This document shows positions 17,671 through 26,751 of a DNA stretch of 64,000 nt, one piece after another. Each line of letters begins with the position of its first letter. The stretch's first letter is position 1. Origin of the DNA: Bradyrhizobium zhanjiangense. GTDB taxonomy: Bacteria; Pseudomonadota; Alphaproteobacteria; Rhizobiales; Xanthobacteraceae. Below the pieces are notes generated by a model that saw only the letters and a program-made list of their open reading frames with translations, had not been told where the DNA came from and did not search any database. A program made the position numbers and the translations under genes. The DNA lies in contig NZ_CP022221.1 in the NCBI RefSeq assembly GCF_004114935.1, positions 7,399,001 through 7,463,000 of the forward strand, read 5' to 3'.

Positions 17671-17880
17671 TCAGGCCGGGACCCGCGACGGCTCTTCCAC
17701 GATGGAGAAGCGGACGCCGGCCTTGTGGCGGCTCTCCTCCGACACCTCGCGCCAGCAGTCCTCGGCTTCCTTGCGGGTCTTGAACGGACCTTTGACCTGG
17801 GCCGAGCCTTCCACGAGCTTGTGGAAGTTCATCGAACCGAACTCGCCCCCGATCACCCAGAAATTGCTGCCTGTGGTCAT
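17671..17880 (-). CDS. DUF4170 domain-containing small protein
   Basis: This 69-residue protein begins with FWVIGGEFGSMNFHKLVEG and contains GPFKTRKEAEDCWREVSE, the conserved core of DUF4170, a short alphaproteobacterial family of unknown function with a compact alpha/beta fold. It starts 30 bases after the isocitrate lyase stop on the same strand, so it is probably transcribed from the same promoter. No catalytic residues can be inferred. Confidence 0.82.
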   Translation of the reverse strand: MTTGSNFWVIGGEFGSMNFHKLVEGSAQVKGPFKTRKEAEDCWREVSEESRHKAGVRFSIVEEPSRVPA

Positions 17881-17910
17881 TGTCAGTCTCCTGTCGAAGT
17901 GCCTGATGCG

Positions 17911-19542
17911 TTAGCCGAACTGGTTCATCGTGTTGTGGACGCCACCCGCCTTCAGGGCAGCTTCGCCGGCGAAGTACTCCTTGTGGTCGTCGCCGATGTC
18001 GGAGCCGGCCATGTTCTGATGCTTCACGCAGGCGATGCCCTGACGGATCTCGGCGCGCTGGACGTTCTTGACGTAACCGAGCATGCCCTGCTCGCCGAAA
18101 TACTCGCGTGCGAGATTGTCGGTCGAGAGCGCCGCCGTGTGATAGGTCGGCAACGTGATCAGATGGTGGAAGATGCCGGCACGCTTGGCCGAATCCGCCT
18201 GGAAGGTGCGGATGCGCTCGTCGGCTTCCTTCGCCAGCGGCGTGTCGTCATACTCCGCCTTCATCAGCTCGGCGCGGTTGTACTGGCTGACGTCCTTGCC
18301 GGCTTCCTTCATCGCATCGTAGACCTGCCAACGGAAGTTGAGCGTCCAGTTGAACGACGGCGAGTTGTTGTAGGCCAGCTTCGCATTCGGAACGACCTTG
18401 CGGATGCGGTCGACCATCTTGGCGATCTGCTCGATATGCGGCTTCTCGGTCTCGATCCAGAGCAGGTCGGCGCCGTTCTGGAGCGAGGTGATGCAGTCCA
18501 GCACGCAGCGGTCTTCGCCGGTGCCGGGGCGGAACTGGTAGAGGTTGGAAGGCAGCCGCTTCGGACGCATCATCTTGCCGTTGCGGTTGATGATGACGTC
18601 GCCATTCTTGGCGTTCTCCGCCGTCACTTCCTCGCAATCCAGGAAGCTGTTGTACTGGTCGCCGATGTCGCCGGGCTTGTGGCTGACGGCGATCTGCTGC
18701 GTCAGGCCGGCGCCGAGCGAGTCGGTGCGGGTCACGACGACGCCGTCTTCGACGCCGAGCTCGAGGAAGGCGTGGCGGCAGGCCCGGATCTTCGCGAGGA
18801 AGACGTCATGCGGCACGGTGACCTTGCCGTCCTGATGGCCGCACTGCTTCTCGTCTGAGACCTGGTTCTCGATCTGAAGCGCGCAGGCGCCCGCTTCGAT
18901 CATCTTCTTGGCGAGCAGATAGGTCGCCTCCGCGTTGCCGAAGCCGGCATCGATGTCGGCGATGACGGGCACGACGTGGGTCTGGAAGTTGTCGATCTTA
19001 CCGATCAGCTCCTTCTCCCTGACCTTGTCGCCTTCCTTGCGCGCCTTGTCGAGCGCGCGGAAGATGTCGTTGAGCTCGCGGGAATCCGCCTGACGCAGGA
19101 AGGTGTACAGCTCCTCGATCAGCGCGGGCACCGAGGTCTTCTCGTGCATCGATTGGTCGGGCAGCGGGCCGAATTCGGAGCGCAGCGCGGCGATCATCCA
19201 GCCCGAGAGATACAGGTAGGTGCGATCGGTCTTGCCAAAGTGCTTCTTGACCGAGATCAGCTTCTGCTGGGCGATGAAGCCGTGCCAGCAGCCCAGCGAC
19301 TGGGTGTACTTGGTGGGGTCGCCGTCATAGGCGGCCATGTCGGCCCGCATCAAGGCCGCGGTGTAGCGGGCGACGTCGAGGCCGGTCTTGAAGCGGTTCT
19401 GCAGGCGCATGCGTGCGACGGCCTCGGCCGTCACCCCGTTCCAGGTCGGCTGGGTCTTAAGAAGCGTCTGAGCCGCCTCGACCTCGCTCTGATACGAAGC
19501 CGGGCGCAGGAGGGGGCTGATGCCGCGGGGCTGATAATTCAT
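17911..19542 (-). CDS. aceA: isocitrate lyase
   Basis: This enzyme cleaves isocitrate to glyoxylate and succinate, the first step of the glyoxylate shunt needed for growth on acetate and fatty acids. The 543-residue protein belongs to the longer subgroup seen in Pseudomonas aeruginosa: the catalytic loop is KQCGH (residues 232-236, Cys234), where the shorter type has KKCGH. Substrate-binding features include SLGCWHGFI near 82-90, a metal-site stretch VIADIDAGFGNAEATY near 193-208, and YNNSPSFNW near 395. It is divergent from a RamB-type regulator across a 227-base spacer. The fatty-acid operon at 44-50 kb would supply its acetyl-CoA. Malate synthase is not in the window. Confidence 0.96.
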   Translation of the reverse strand: MNYQPRGISPLLRPASYQSEVEAAQTLLKTQPTWNGVTAEAVARMRLQNRFKTGLDVARYTAALMRADMAAYDGDPTKYTQSLGCWHGFIAQQKLISVKKHFGKTDRTYLYLSGWMIAALRSEFGPLPDQSMHEKTSVPALIEELYTFLRQADSRELNDIFRALDKARKEGDKVREKELIGKIDNFQTHVVPVIADIDAGFGNAEATYLLAKKMIEAGACALQIENQVSDEKQCGHQDGKVTVPHDVFLAKIRACRHAFLELGVEDGVVVTRTDSLGAGLTQQIAVSHKPGDIGDQYNSFLDCEEVTAENAKNGDVIINRNGKMMRPKRLPSNLYQFRPGTGEDRCVLDCITSLQNGADLLWIETEKPHIEQIAKMVDRIRKVVPNAKLAYNNSPSFNWTLNFRWQVYDAMKEAGKDVSQYNRAELMKAEYDDTPLAKEADERIRTFQADSAKRAGIFHHLITLPTYHTAALSTDNLAREYFGEQGMLGYVKNVQRAEIRQGIACVKHQNMAGSDIGDDHKEYFAGEAALKAGGVHNTMNQFG

Positions 19543-19589
19543 GGCCTGATCCTTTTCGCTGACGACGACCGTTTTGCCATCGACATTTT

Positions 19590-19616
19590 TGACAGTGCAT
19601 TGCGAAATGCGTGTCA
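19590..19616. promoter_or_regulatory. inverted repeat upstream of isocitrate lyase
   Basis: Nested arms TGACA...TGTCA and GCATT...AATGC surround TTGCGAA, forming a near-palindrome that lies 48-74 bases upstream of the aceA start codon. The TTGCGAA core recalls the TTTGCAAA-like sites of RamB regulators. It is a candidate operator for the divergently encoded regulator. Confidence 0.45.
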
Positions 19617-19674
19617 GGAGCTAAACGCGAAAACGGAAACTTCGTACAGGTGCCTTGTTTTTTATTGGTGATGT

Positions 19675-19713
19675 CATGTAACATCGGAACATGTAATAGA
19701 TGTTATTTTGTAA
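19675..19713 (+). promoter_or_regulatory. TGTAA direct repeats in the aceA-regulator spacer
   Basis: CATGTAA occurs at 19675-19681 and 19690-19696, and a third TGTAA follows at 19709-19713. The segment is strikingly AT-rich for this genome, so it also likely holds the promoter of the regulator gene. The repeats may be a second operator, but no named consensus is matched. Confidence 0.35.
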
Positions 19714-19769
19714 ATTCTGTTAAAAATTTAGGTCAATGAGACTGTCCTTGATGCACACGGAGACCTGAA

Positions 19770-21215
19770 ATGGCCGCCGATTCCGGCAAGAAACTCTTCG
19801 TCGGTCCGCGCTTCCGGCGGATCCGGCAGCAGTTGGGGCTGTCGCAGACCCAGATCGCCGAAGGGCTCTCGATCTCGCCGAGCTATGTCAACCTGATCGA
19901 GCGAAACCAGCGCCCGGTGACGGCGCAGATCCTGCTGCGGCTGGCCGAGACCTATGACCTCGACCTGCGCGACCTCGCCACCGCCGACGAGGACCGCTTC
20001 TTTGCCGAGCTCAACGAGATCTTCTCCGATCCGTTGTTCCGCCAGATCGACGTTCCCAAGCAGGAGCTGCGCGACCTCGCCGAGCTCTGCCCGGGCGTGA
20101 CCCATGCGCTGCAACGGCTCTATGCGGCCTATACCGAGGCACGTCAGGGCGAGACGCTGGCGGCGGCGCAAATGGCCGACCGCGACGTCGGCACGCGCTA
20201 CGAGGCCAATCCGGTCGAGCGCGTGCGCGAGCTGATCGAGGCCAACCGCAACTATTTCCCGGAGCTGGAGCAGGCCGCGGAAACTCTTCGCGACGAGTTG
20301 AACGTGCCGGCCGAAGGGCTCTACGCGGCGCTGGCCGCGCGCTTGCGCGAAAAGCATTCGATCCAGACCCGCATCATGCCCGTCGACGTGATGCGCGAGA
20401 CACTCCGGCGGTTCGACCGCCACCGCCGCCAGCTCCTGATCTCCGAGCTGGTCGACCCGCCCGGCCGCGCGTTCCAGCTCGCCTTCCAGCTGGGCCTAGG
20501 TGAATGCGCGCAGCATCTGGAGACCATCATCGGTCGATCCGGCCCGCTCGACGACGCGCCGCGGCGACTGTTCCGCATCACGCTCGGCAATTACTTTGCA
20601 GCCGCTGTCATGATGCCCTACCCGGCATTCCTCGCCGCGGCCGAGGCGCTCAATTACGACATCCACGTGCTGGCGCAACGCTTCAATTCCGGCTTCGAGC
20701 AGGTCTGCCATCGCCTTACGACATTGCAGCGGCCGAACGCGCGCGGCATTCCGTTCTTCCTGCTCCGTGTCGACAATGCCGGCAACGTCTCGAAGCGCTT
20801 CTCGTCAGGCACGTTCCCGTTCTCGAAATTCGGCGGCACCTGCCCCTTGTGGAACGTGCACTCGACCTTCGACACGCCGGACCGCCTCCTCAAGCAGGTG
20901 ATCGAGCTTCCCGACGGCACGCGCTATTTCTCGATCGCGCAGATGGTGCGCCGCCCGGTCGCGCCGCATCCGCTGCCACAGCCGCGCTTCGCCATCGGCC
21001 TCGGCTGCGAGATCCGTCACGCCGCGCGCCTGACCTACGCCGCGGGCATCGACCTGGAGAAGACCGAAGGCACGCCGATCGGCGTCAACTGCCGCCTCTG
21101 CGAGCGCGAAAACTGCGCCCAGCGCGCCGAGCCGCCGATCACGCGCACGCTGATCCTGGACGAGACGACGAGAAGGGTGAGTTCGTTTGCGTTTTCGAAT
21201 GCACGGGAGTTGTGA
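19770..21215 (+). CDS. RamB/ScfR-type short-chain acyl-responsive transcription regulator
   Basis: This 481-residue protein opens with an XRE-type helix-turn-helix (about residues 10-65, with LSQTQIAEGLSISPSYVNLIE). It continues into the long C-terminal domain (DUF2083 and an IrrE-like part) typical of RamB-like regulators. Near the C-terminus GVNCRLCERENCAQRAEPP gives a Cys-rich cluster that could hold a metal or sense redox state. RamB in Corynebacterium and related proteins in Paracoccus control acetate and propionate genes including isocitrate lyase. The head-to-head position with aceA supports the same role here. The spacer carries two candidate operators. Confidence 0.9.
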   Translation: MAADSGKKLFVGPRFRRIRQQLGLSQTQIAEGLSISPSYVNLIERNQRPVTAQILLRLAETYDLDLRDLATADEDRFFAELNEIFSDPLFRQIDVPKQELRDLAELCPGVTHALQRLYAAYTEARQGETLAAAQMADRDVGTRYEANPVERVRELIEANRNYFPELEQAAETLRDELNVPAEGLYAALAARLREKHSIQTRIMPVDVMRETLRRFDRHRRQLLISELVDPPGRAFQLAFQLGLGECAQHLETIIGRSGPLDDAPRRLFRITLGNYFAAAVMMPYPAFLAAAEALNYDIHVLAQRFNSGFEQVCHRLTTLQRPNARGIPFFLLRVDNAGNVSKRFSSGTFPFSKFGGTCPLWNVHSTFDTPDRLLKQVIELPDGTRYFSIAQMVRRPVAPHPLPQPRFAIGLGCEIRHAARLTYAAGIDLEKTEGTPIGVNCRLCERENCAQRAEPPITRTLILDETTRRVSSFAFSNAREL

Positions 21216-21230
21216 GCGCGGCTGCTTCCA

Positions 21231-21345
21231 CGTCATTGCGAGCGAAGCGAAGCAATCCAGACTGTCTCCGCGGTGACAGCCTGGATTGCTTCGTCGCCAG
21301 CGCAAAATTGCTTCGCAATTTTGTCGCGGGCTCCTCGCAATGACG
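21231..21345. repeat. GTCATTGCGAGCG inverted repeat, copy 3, with a nested palindrome
   Basis: The left arm CGTCATTGCGAGCGAAGCG pairs with the right arm, but the right arm is split by an extra CAAAATTGCTTCGCAATTTTG block, itself a palindrome. The same extra block occurs in the opposite arm of the copy at 28716-28831. Confidence 0.8.
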
Positions 21346-21351
21346 AAGGGC

Positions 21352-21645
21352 CTACGCCAGCGTATGCACGATCACCGGCCCGGCCACGGCGCGGGCGTCG
21401 CCGGCGAGCAGCGGGCCGAGATCCTTCTCGATCCAGGCGATGGCGCGCTTGTTCGCCTCCTCGGCCTGCTCGAACTTGTCGAAGATCGAGATCGCGGTGA
21501 CCGTGTCGTCGCCGGCATAGACGACGTAATAGGCGCGGAAACCTTCGACGTCGCTGATGATCGGAACGGCGCCGTCCTTGATGCGACGCGTCAGCTCTTC
21601 CGCACTCCCGCTTTTCGCCTTGGCCTGACGGATGGCGGCATACAT
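21352..21645 (-). CDS. antibiotic biosynthesis monooxygenase-like (dimeric alpha/beta barrel) protein
   Basis: This 97-residue protein begins MYAAIRQAKAKSGSAEEL, then EGFRAYYVVYAGDDTVTAISIFDKFEQAEEANKRAIAWI, the strand-helix pattern of ferredoxin-like dimeric barrels of the ABM and EthD type. Residues that would identify an enzymatic activity are not obvious, so it may be an enzyme or a small ligand-binding protein. It is flanked by a repeat and stands alone on the minus strand. Confidence 0.7.
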   Translation of the reverse strand: MYAAIRQAKAKSGSAEELTRRIKDGAVPIISDVEGFRAYYVVYAGDDTVTAISIFDKFEQAEEANKRAIAWIEKDLGPLLAGDARAVAGPVIVHTLA

Positions 21646-21875
21646 GGCATCCTCCCCTTCCGGCTGTCTGGACTTTCGGGCCTGGTGCCCGGAGCGGATG
21701 TTACGCCGAAGCGCGCCGCCAATCCACGCTTGGTTAACCCCGCCCTAATCCGCCTCCACGATCTGCAACCAAGGATTAAGCACGCCTCAACATCGGTGCC
21801 TTAGTCTTGCCCCACTCACTTTTCGCAAACAACGGTGGCCTATCCTGCCGGCGAAGTGAGATCAGGGGGTTCATC

Positions 21876-22682
21876 ATGCGCATTGCGTTGTTGCTGACCG
21901 CAACCATCGTCGCCGCGCTCTTCGCCAATCCATCCATTGCCGGATCGCCCGATGCGTCCACTGACGCAGCGCAGCCGCTGCCGCCGGGCTTCCAGAGCTA
22001 CCGCGGCTACATGTTCGACCTGTCCGAGAATCGCGACCGCAAGGACGTCGACAAGCTCACCGACAATCTGAAGAGCCAGATCGACGTCGTCGAAGGCGTC
22101 GGCCTGTCGCCGCGCGTGCTGCGCTTCTTCCACACCGTTCCGATCGTCGCGAGCGAGCTGGCCTGCCTCGACGAAGGTGCCGCGACCGCGTGCTACGGCC
22201 GGGTCACGCCGGACATCCAGCGCAGCGCGCCCCGGACGCTGACGGTCTGGGACCCCGGCAAGCAGCGCTGGACCAATCCCAATGCCATCGACCTCGCGGT
22301 CGATTCGGGCCTCGGCGTGATCATGCTGCGGCCCGACATGATGCGTTACGAGAAGGAGGCCGTGCTGCTGCACGAGCTGCTGCACGCCTATCACGCGCGG
22401 CTGTTGCCGGACGGCTATGCCAACAAGGGCGTGATCGCCTACTATGCCCTGGCCAAGTCCAAGGACCTGCTGCCCAAGGAATCCTATGCGCTGAAGAATC
22501 CCATGGAGTTCTTTGCCGTGACCGCGAGCATCTTCCTCTCCGGAAAGAGCGAATTCCACGATCCGAAGTCGCGCGAGACGCTCAAGGAGAAGATGCCGGA
22601 CTATTACAAATACCTGGTCGGCGTATTCGGTTTCGATCCCGACCCGGCAGCCTCGAGCGGTCCGGTCGCCTCGCTGAAGTGA
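21876..22682 (+). CDS. secreted HExxH-type zinc peptidase-like protein
   Basis: This 268-residue protein has a signal peptide (MRIALLLTATIVAALFANPSIAG). A HELLH zinc-binding motif lies at residues 166-170 in the context YEKEAVLLHELLHAYHARLL, and downstream NPMEFFAVTASIF could provide the third ligand Glu, as in gluzincin-like families with an E-x-F-A motif. Two Cys residues (97 and 106) may form a disulfide. It is likely a periplasmic metalloprotease, but no substrate is evident. The start at MRIALL fits the signal peptide; an in-frame ATG 23 codons earlier would bury it. A strong intrinsic terminator follows. Confidence 0.78.
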   Translation: MRIALLLTATIVAALFANPSIAGSPDASTDAAQPLPPGFQSYRGYMFDLSENRDRKDVDKLTDNLKSQIDVVEGVGLSPRVLRFFHTVPIVASELACLDEGAATACYGRVTPDIQRSAPRTLTVWDPGKQRWTNPNAIDLAVDSGLGVIMLRPDMMRYEKEAVLLHELLHAYHARLLPDGYANKGVIAYYALAKSKDLLPKESYALKNPMEFFAVTASIFLSGKSEFHDPKSRETLKEKMPDYYKYLVGVFGFDPDPAASSGPVASLK

Positions 22683-22718
22683 GGCAGACGTCGCGCGTCG
22701 TGCGCCAGACCACATCAG

Positions 22719-22745
22719 AGCCGCGCGAAATGCGCGGCTTTTTTG
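22719..22745 (+). terminator. intrinsic terminator after the HELLH peptidase gene
   Basis: AGCCGCGC and GCGCGGCT form an 8-base perfect stem with a five-base loop, followed directly by a run of T on the plus strand. It lies 37 bases after the stop codon. Confidence 0.9.
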
Positions 22746-22855
22746 TTTTGCCAGCCGGAAGCTGCGGATGACGCGCAGGCGGCAATTGCCAAGACAGGGC
22801 CCGATCTGCATAGTCCCGCCCGCATCGATACCGTTTTCGAAGGGGATAGAACAAC

Positions 22856-23212
22856 ATGGCGGACGCCGACCTGGATGTCGTGATCCGGCAACTGGCCAGA
22901 CAGCTGCATACGGGCCTGATGACCCGCGCCAAGGAGCGGCGGGATCGCTTCAACGGCCTTGCGGCCAAGGCCAAGGGCAAAGAGACTAGCGACCGCTTCA
23001 AGATGATGGCCAAGGCCACCCTGGAGCAGGCCACCGCCGCCGCCAAGCGCCTGCAGATGTCCGCCGACAACGTCGCCGACAGTTACGCCCGCGCCATGCG
23101 CCTCGCCGCCAGCACGCCGGTTGCGGCCAAGGTGGAGAAGAAGGCGAAGGAAGAGAAGCCGGCGAAGAAGGCTGCCAAGGCGAAGAAGGCAAAAGCCAAG
23201 AAGGCGAAGTAA
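22856..23212 (+). CDS. small basic protein with Lys/Ala-rich histone-like tail
   Basis: In this 118-residue protein the first 80 residues are predicted helical and contain RLQMSADNVADSYARAMRLA, while the final 25 or so are repeats of AKK and AKKAK separated by a PAKK turn. This resembles histone-H1-like and KU-type tails that bind DNA without sequence specificity. No known family was recognised for the N-terminal part. The ATG follows a GGGGATAG ribosome site at suitable spacing. It could be a nucleoid-associated protein, but that is inferred only from composition. Confidence 0.65.
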   Translation: MADADLDVVIRQLARQLHTGLMTRAKERRDRFNGLAAKAKGKETSDRFKMMAKATLEQATAAAKRLQMSADNVADSYARAMRLAASTPVAAKVEKKAKEEKPAKKAAKAKKAKAKKAK

Positions 23213-23279
23213 GGCGCGGAGCTCGCACTTCACCTCGCCCGCTTGCAGTCCGCTTGCGGGGAGAGGGAGAGAACTCCCA

Positions 23280-23921
23280 TCACCTTCTCGGCCCGGCGAG
23301 CCGGGTCGGCTCGACATTCGAAAGCTCGGCGAGCTTGGCGCGCGCGGCTTCGCGGGTGCGCGCGTCCTTGCCGGGCGGCAGTGCCAGCGTGGCTTCGAAA
23401 TCGGCACGTGCATCGTCTGTCTGGCCATGGGCGAGGAATGCGAAGCCCCGGTCGAGGCGGGCCTGCGCGTCCGAGGGATCGAGGCGGACCGCGGTGCTGT
23501 AGCTCAGGATGGCACGGTCGAGATCGCCCTTGGCGGCGAGCGCGAGACCGCGCTGGTGATAGGGCCCGGCGAGCTTGGGGTCATGCGCGATCGCCTCGTC
23601 ATAATCCGCAATCGCAAGCTCGAGGTCGCCGTTCTGCCGGCGCGCCAGCGCCCGGTCGCGATAGAGTGAGGCGCGGTTGGGATTGAGGTGGATGGCCTCG
23701 TCGAAATCGGCGATCGCCCGCCTGAAGTCGCCGTGGCGCAGCGCGATCCGTCCGCGGCCCTCATAGGCGAAGGCGATCAGCGAGCCGCGCAGCGGCGAGA
23801 AGCCGATCACGGCCGAGCAGATGTCGGGATCGTCCTCGTCGCCGCAATTGACGACCATGTGCGTGGACAGCCCAATGAGCACGCACAGGACGATCAGCAA
23901 TGGTACGGCAGCTCTGGTCAT
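23280..23921 (-). CDS. tetratricopeptide repeat protein
   Basis: This 213-residue protein has an N-terminal membrane or signal segment (VPLLIVLCVLIGLSTHMVV). After a Cys/Asp-containing spacer it carries four TPR units between about 55 and 185, each with the A/G-x-x-H/Y-x-x-x-x-A pattern (for example ALRHGDFRRAIADFDEAIHLNP and LARRQNGDLELAIADYDEAI). TPR domains mediate protein-protein contacts. No partner is encoded beside it, and its location would be the periplasm. Confidence 0.85.
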   Translation of the reverse strand: MTRAAVPLLIVLCVLIGLSTHMVVNCGDEDDPDICSAVIGFSPLRGSLIAFAYEGRGRIALRHGDFRRAIADFDEAIHLNPNRASLYRDRALARRQNGDLELAIADYDEAIAHDPKLAGPYHQRGLALAAKGDLDRAILSYSTAVRLDPSDAQARLDRGFAFLAHGQTDDARADFEATLALPPGKDARTREAARAKLAELSNVEPTRLAGPRR

Positions 23922-24058
23922 CTTCGACGCTGGCCGGCTGAGGTCCGGCCACGCATCCCCTTTCGAAGCAATGGTCTCGCTGGGGTGTTAACACCGGCGC
24001 CGGGGAATTTGTGTGCGCCAGGTCACAAAGCCTGGCGCAAATTCCAGCCGGTTCCGCG

Positions 24059-24994
24059 TCAGCCCCAAGGACCACGTGAAGGAGAGGAGCGGCCCCATGG
24101 GCTTCGCGGCGGATAGTTCTCGTTGGCGCCGACCGACGGCGACTGCGCGCCGAGCTCGGCCGCGAGCTGTTGAAGCGCCGCGATGCGGTTCTGGGTCGAG
24201 GGATGGGTGGCGAACAGATTGTCGACGCCGTGGCCCGACAGTGGATTGATGATGAACATGTGCGCGGTTGCGGGGTTTCGCTCCGCTTCCAAGTTCGGCA
24301 CCTGATGCGCGGCGCCCTCGATCTTCACCAGCGCGGACGCCAGCCACATCGGCTGTCCCGCAATGCGCGCGCCGAGATTGTCGGCGGCATATTCGCGCGT
24401 GCGGCTGATCGCCATCTGCACCAGCATGGCGCCGAGCGGGGCGAGGATCATCATCAGGATCGAGCCGACGATGCCCAGACCATTGTTGTTGTCGCGATTG
24501 CCGCCGAAGAACATGCCGAACTGCGCCAGCATGGAGATCGCGCCGGCGATGGTCGCGGTAACAGTCATCAGAAGCGTGTCGTGATTCTTGATATGCGCGA
24601 GCTCATGCGCGATCACGCCGGCGAGCTCCTCGCGGCTGAGCTGGTTCATCAGGCCCGTGGTGACGGCAACCGCGGCGTTCTCGGGGTTGCGTCCGGTCGC
24701 GAACGCGTTGGGCTGCGGCTCGTCCATCAGGAACACGCGCGGCATCGGCAAGCCGGCGCGGCCGGCAAGCTCGGCGACGAGACCGACCAGCTCCGGCGCG
24801 CTGGCACGATCGACCTCGTGGGCGCCGTACATCGAGAGCACCATGCGATCGGAGTTCCAGTAGGTGAAGAGATTGGTCGCGGCGGCAATGACGAGCGCGA
24901 TCATGGCGCCCGAGGCACCGCCGATCAGATAGCCCACGCCCATGAACAGGGCAGTGAGGCCTGCGAGCAGCATTGCGGTACGAAGATAGTTCAT
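24059..24994 (-). CDS. htpX: zinc metalloprotease HtpX
   Basis: This 311-residue inner-membrane protease has two N-terminal membrane segments (about 5-25 and 27-45), a catalytic HELAH motif at residues 130-134 ([14 protein letters not shown]), and two more hydrophobic segments at about 145-165 and 180-200. HtpX degrades misfolded membrane proteins together with FtsH. The start at MNYLRTAM places the first membrane helix at the N-terminus; a longer in-frame reading is not protein-like. The C-terminal tail is Pro/Ser-rich ([14 protein letters not shown]). No typical heat-shock promoter was seen in the 229-base spacer upstream. Confidence 0.95.
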   Translation of the reverse strand: MNYLRTAMLLAGLTALFMGVGYLIGGASGAMIALVIAAATNLFTYWNSDRMVLSMYGAHEVDRASAPELVGLVAELAGRAGLPMPRVFLMDEPQPNAFATGRNPENAAVAVTTGLMNQLSREELAGVIAHELAHIKNHDTLLMTVTATIAGAISMLAQFGMFFGGNRDNNNGLGIVGSILMMILAPLGAMLVQMAISRTREYAADNLGARIAGQPMWLASALVKIEGAAHQVPNLEAERNPATAHMFIINPLSGHGVDNLFATHPSTQNRIAALQQLAAELGAQSPSVGANENYPPRSPWGRSSPSRGPWG

Positions 24995-25223
24995 GGCCGT
25001 CTCCTGGCGCGGCCGCGCCGCTGGAGGCATTGCAGGCCGGCAAGCCTGAGGTAGGGATGACCCCGGCCCGGGTGCAAGGTTTCAAGGTGCGTCGCGGGGC
25101 CGCGGCTATTGTGGGAAGAGGTCATTCGGGGTCACCCAATGGGCCCGGACTGACGAAGGGAATGGCTCGGCCGCTTTCATTCCTTTAGACTGCGGCAGAT
25201 TCCTCCTCCCCTCCGGAAACCTC

Positions 25224-26519
25224 ATGCTCCTGACCCGATGTGCGATCGCGACCATTGCTCTCGTCGCGTGCTCCTTTGCTGCCTCCGCCCAGTTCGCGCC
25301 AACGCCCGCCAAGCCCGTGGCGCCGAAGGCGCCCTCGCCGCGCGCGGCATCGTGCCACAATGGCGCGAGCTTCGATCGCTTCCTGGCCGACGTGAAGCAA
25401 CAGGCGGTGGCCGCCGGCGTGTCGCAGCGCACGATCGCGGAAGCCTCGCCGTATCTCGTCTATGACCAGGGCATCGTCAATCGTGACCGCGGCCAGCGCG
25501 TGTTCGGTCAGCTCTTCACCGAATTTGCCGGCCGCATGGCCGCACCCTACCGCATGCAGAACGGACAGCAGCACATCAAGCAATACGCGGCCGCATTCGC
25601 GCGCGCCGAGAAGGAATATGGCGTACCGCCGGCCGTGATCGCCGCCTTCTGGGGGCTGGAGAGCGACTTCGGCGCCAACATGGGCAATCTGCCGACGCTG
25701 AAATCGCTGGTGTCGCTCGCCTATGACTGTCGCCGCTCCGAGATGTTCGTGAACGAGACCATCGCCGCACTGAAGATCATCGACCGCGGCGATTTGAACC
25801 CCGAGGAGATGATCGGCTCCTGGGCCGGCGAGCTCGGACAGACGCAATTCCTGCCCGTGCATTATGTCAACTACGCGGTCGATTATGACGGCGACGGGCG
25901 GCGCGACCTGCTGCGCTCGGGACCCGACGTGATCGGCTCGACCGCGAATTACATCGCCAATGGATTGAAATGGCGGCGCGGCGAGCCGTGGTTGGAAGAG
26001 ATCAAGGTGCCGCAAAACCTGCCGTGGGATAAGACCGATCTCACGGTGCGAGAGCCGCGTTCGACATGGGCCCAGCTCGGGGTGACCTATCCCGACGGCC
26101 GGCCGCTGCCGAATGACAATCTCGCGGGGTCCGTGCTGCTGCCGATGGGGCGCTTTGGGCCGGCTTTCATAGCGTATGCGAATTTCGCGGCTTACACCGA
26201 GTGGAATAACTCGCTGATCTATTCGACCACCGCGGGCTATCTCGCCTCGCGCATCGCTGGCGCCCCGCCAATGCGCAAGCCAATGACGCCGGTGGCGCAG
26301 CTGCCATTCAACGAGCTCAAGGAATTGCAGCAATTGCTGGTACGTGCCGGCTTCAATGTCGGCAAGGTCGACGGCGTGCTGGGCCAGCAGAGCCGCGCCG
26401 CGGTGAAGGCGATGCAGATCAAATACGGCCTGCCGGCCGATTCCTGGCCGACCGCGGAGCTCTTGGCGCGCATGCGCGGCGGCACGGCGCAGGCGCAGCC
26501 AGCGAGCGTGTTACGATAG
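25224..26519 (+). CDS. lytic murein transglycosylase (MltB type) with peptidoglycan-binding domain
   Basis: This 431-residue protein has a signal peptide ending at ASAQ, a Pro/Ala-rich spacer, and an SLT/MltB catalytic domain in which the Glu of GLESDFG (about residue 144) is the expected catalytic acid. GELGQTQFLPVHYVNYAVDYDGDGRRDL is the typical downstream block. The last 70 residues form a PG_binding_1 domain (LQQLLVRAGFNVGKVDGVLGQQSRAAVKAMQ). Such enzymes cleave the glycan strands of murein to 1,6-anhydro products. The gene stands alone between htpX and a repeat. Confidence 0.93.
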   Translation: MLLTRCAIATIALVACSFAASAQFAPTPAKPVAPKAPSPRAASCHNGASFDRFLADVKQQAVAAGVSQRTIAEASPYLVYDQGIVNRDRGQRVFGQLFTEFAGRMAAPYRMQNGQQHIKQYAAAFARAEKEYGVPPAVIAAFWGLESDFGANMGNLPTLKSLVSLAYDCRRSEMFVNETIAALKIIDRGDLNPEEMIGSWAGELGQTQFLPVHYVNYAVDYDGDGRRDLLRSGPDVIGSTANYIANGLKWRRGEPWLEEIKVPQNLPWDKTDLTVREPRSTWAQLGVTYPDGRPLPNDNLAGSVLLPMGRFGPAFIAYANFAAYTEWNNSLIYSTTAGYLASRIAGAPPMRKPMTPVAQLPFNELKELQQLLVRAGFNVGKVDGVLGQQSRAAVKAMQIKYGLPADSWPTAELLARMRGGTAQAQPASVLR

Positions 26520-26530
26520 CGGTCCATCCG

Positions 26531-26633
26531 CTGTCATGCCCCGCGAAAGCGGGCATCCAGTACGCCGCAGCCCATCGGTTCAGCCACAGCCGTCTCGGCG
26601 TACTGGATCGCCCGGTCAAGCCGGGCGATGACG
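26531..26633. repeat. CTGTCATGCCCCGCG-type inverted repeat, copy 1
   Basis: CTGTCATGCCCCGCGAAAGCGGG with CATCCAGTACGCCG is mirrored by CGGCGTACTGGATCGCCCGG and CGGGCGATGACGG. The arms are about 40 bases long with a looser centre. It fills most of the 232-base gap before the DUF1993 gene. Confidence 0.8.
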
Positions 26634-26751
26634 GTGTGAGAGAATTTTCGCATCGCACAAGCCGCTTCCGCGATTGTATTTTTCCATGACGTTCCCATGT
26701 GAGTGGCTCAGGTTTTCTCCTGAGGTTTCCCACCATCACAGCGAGCATCAC

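Noticed and set aside
19702..19714. A second Zur-box-like GTTATTTTGTAAA in the aceA-regulator spacer.
   Set aside because: It matches the 11499 palindrome at only 10 of 13 positions, is not symmetrical and lies in a generally AT-rich promoter stretch.
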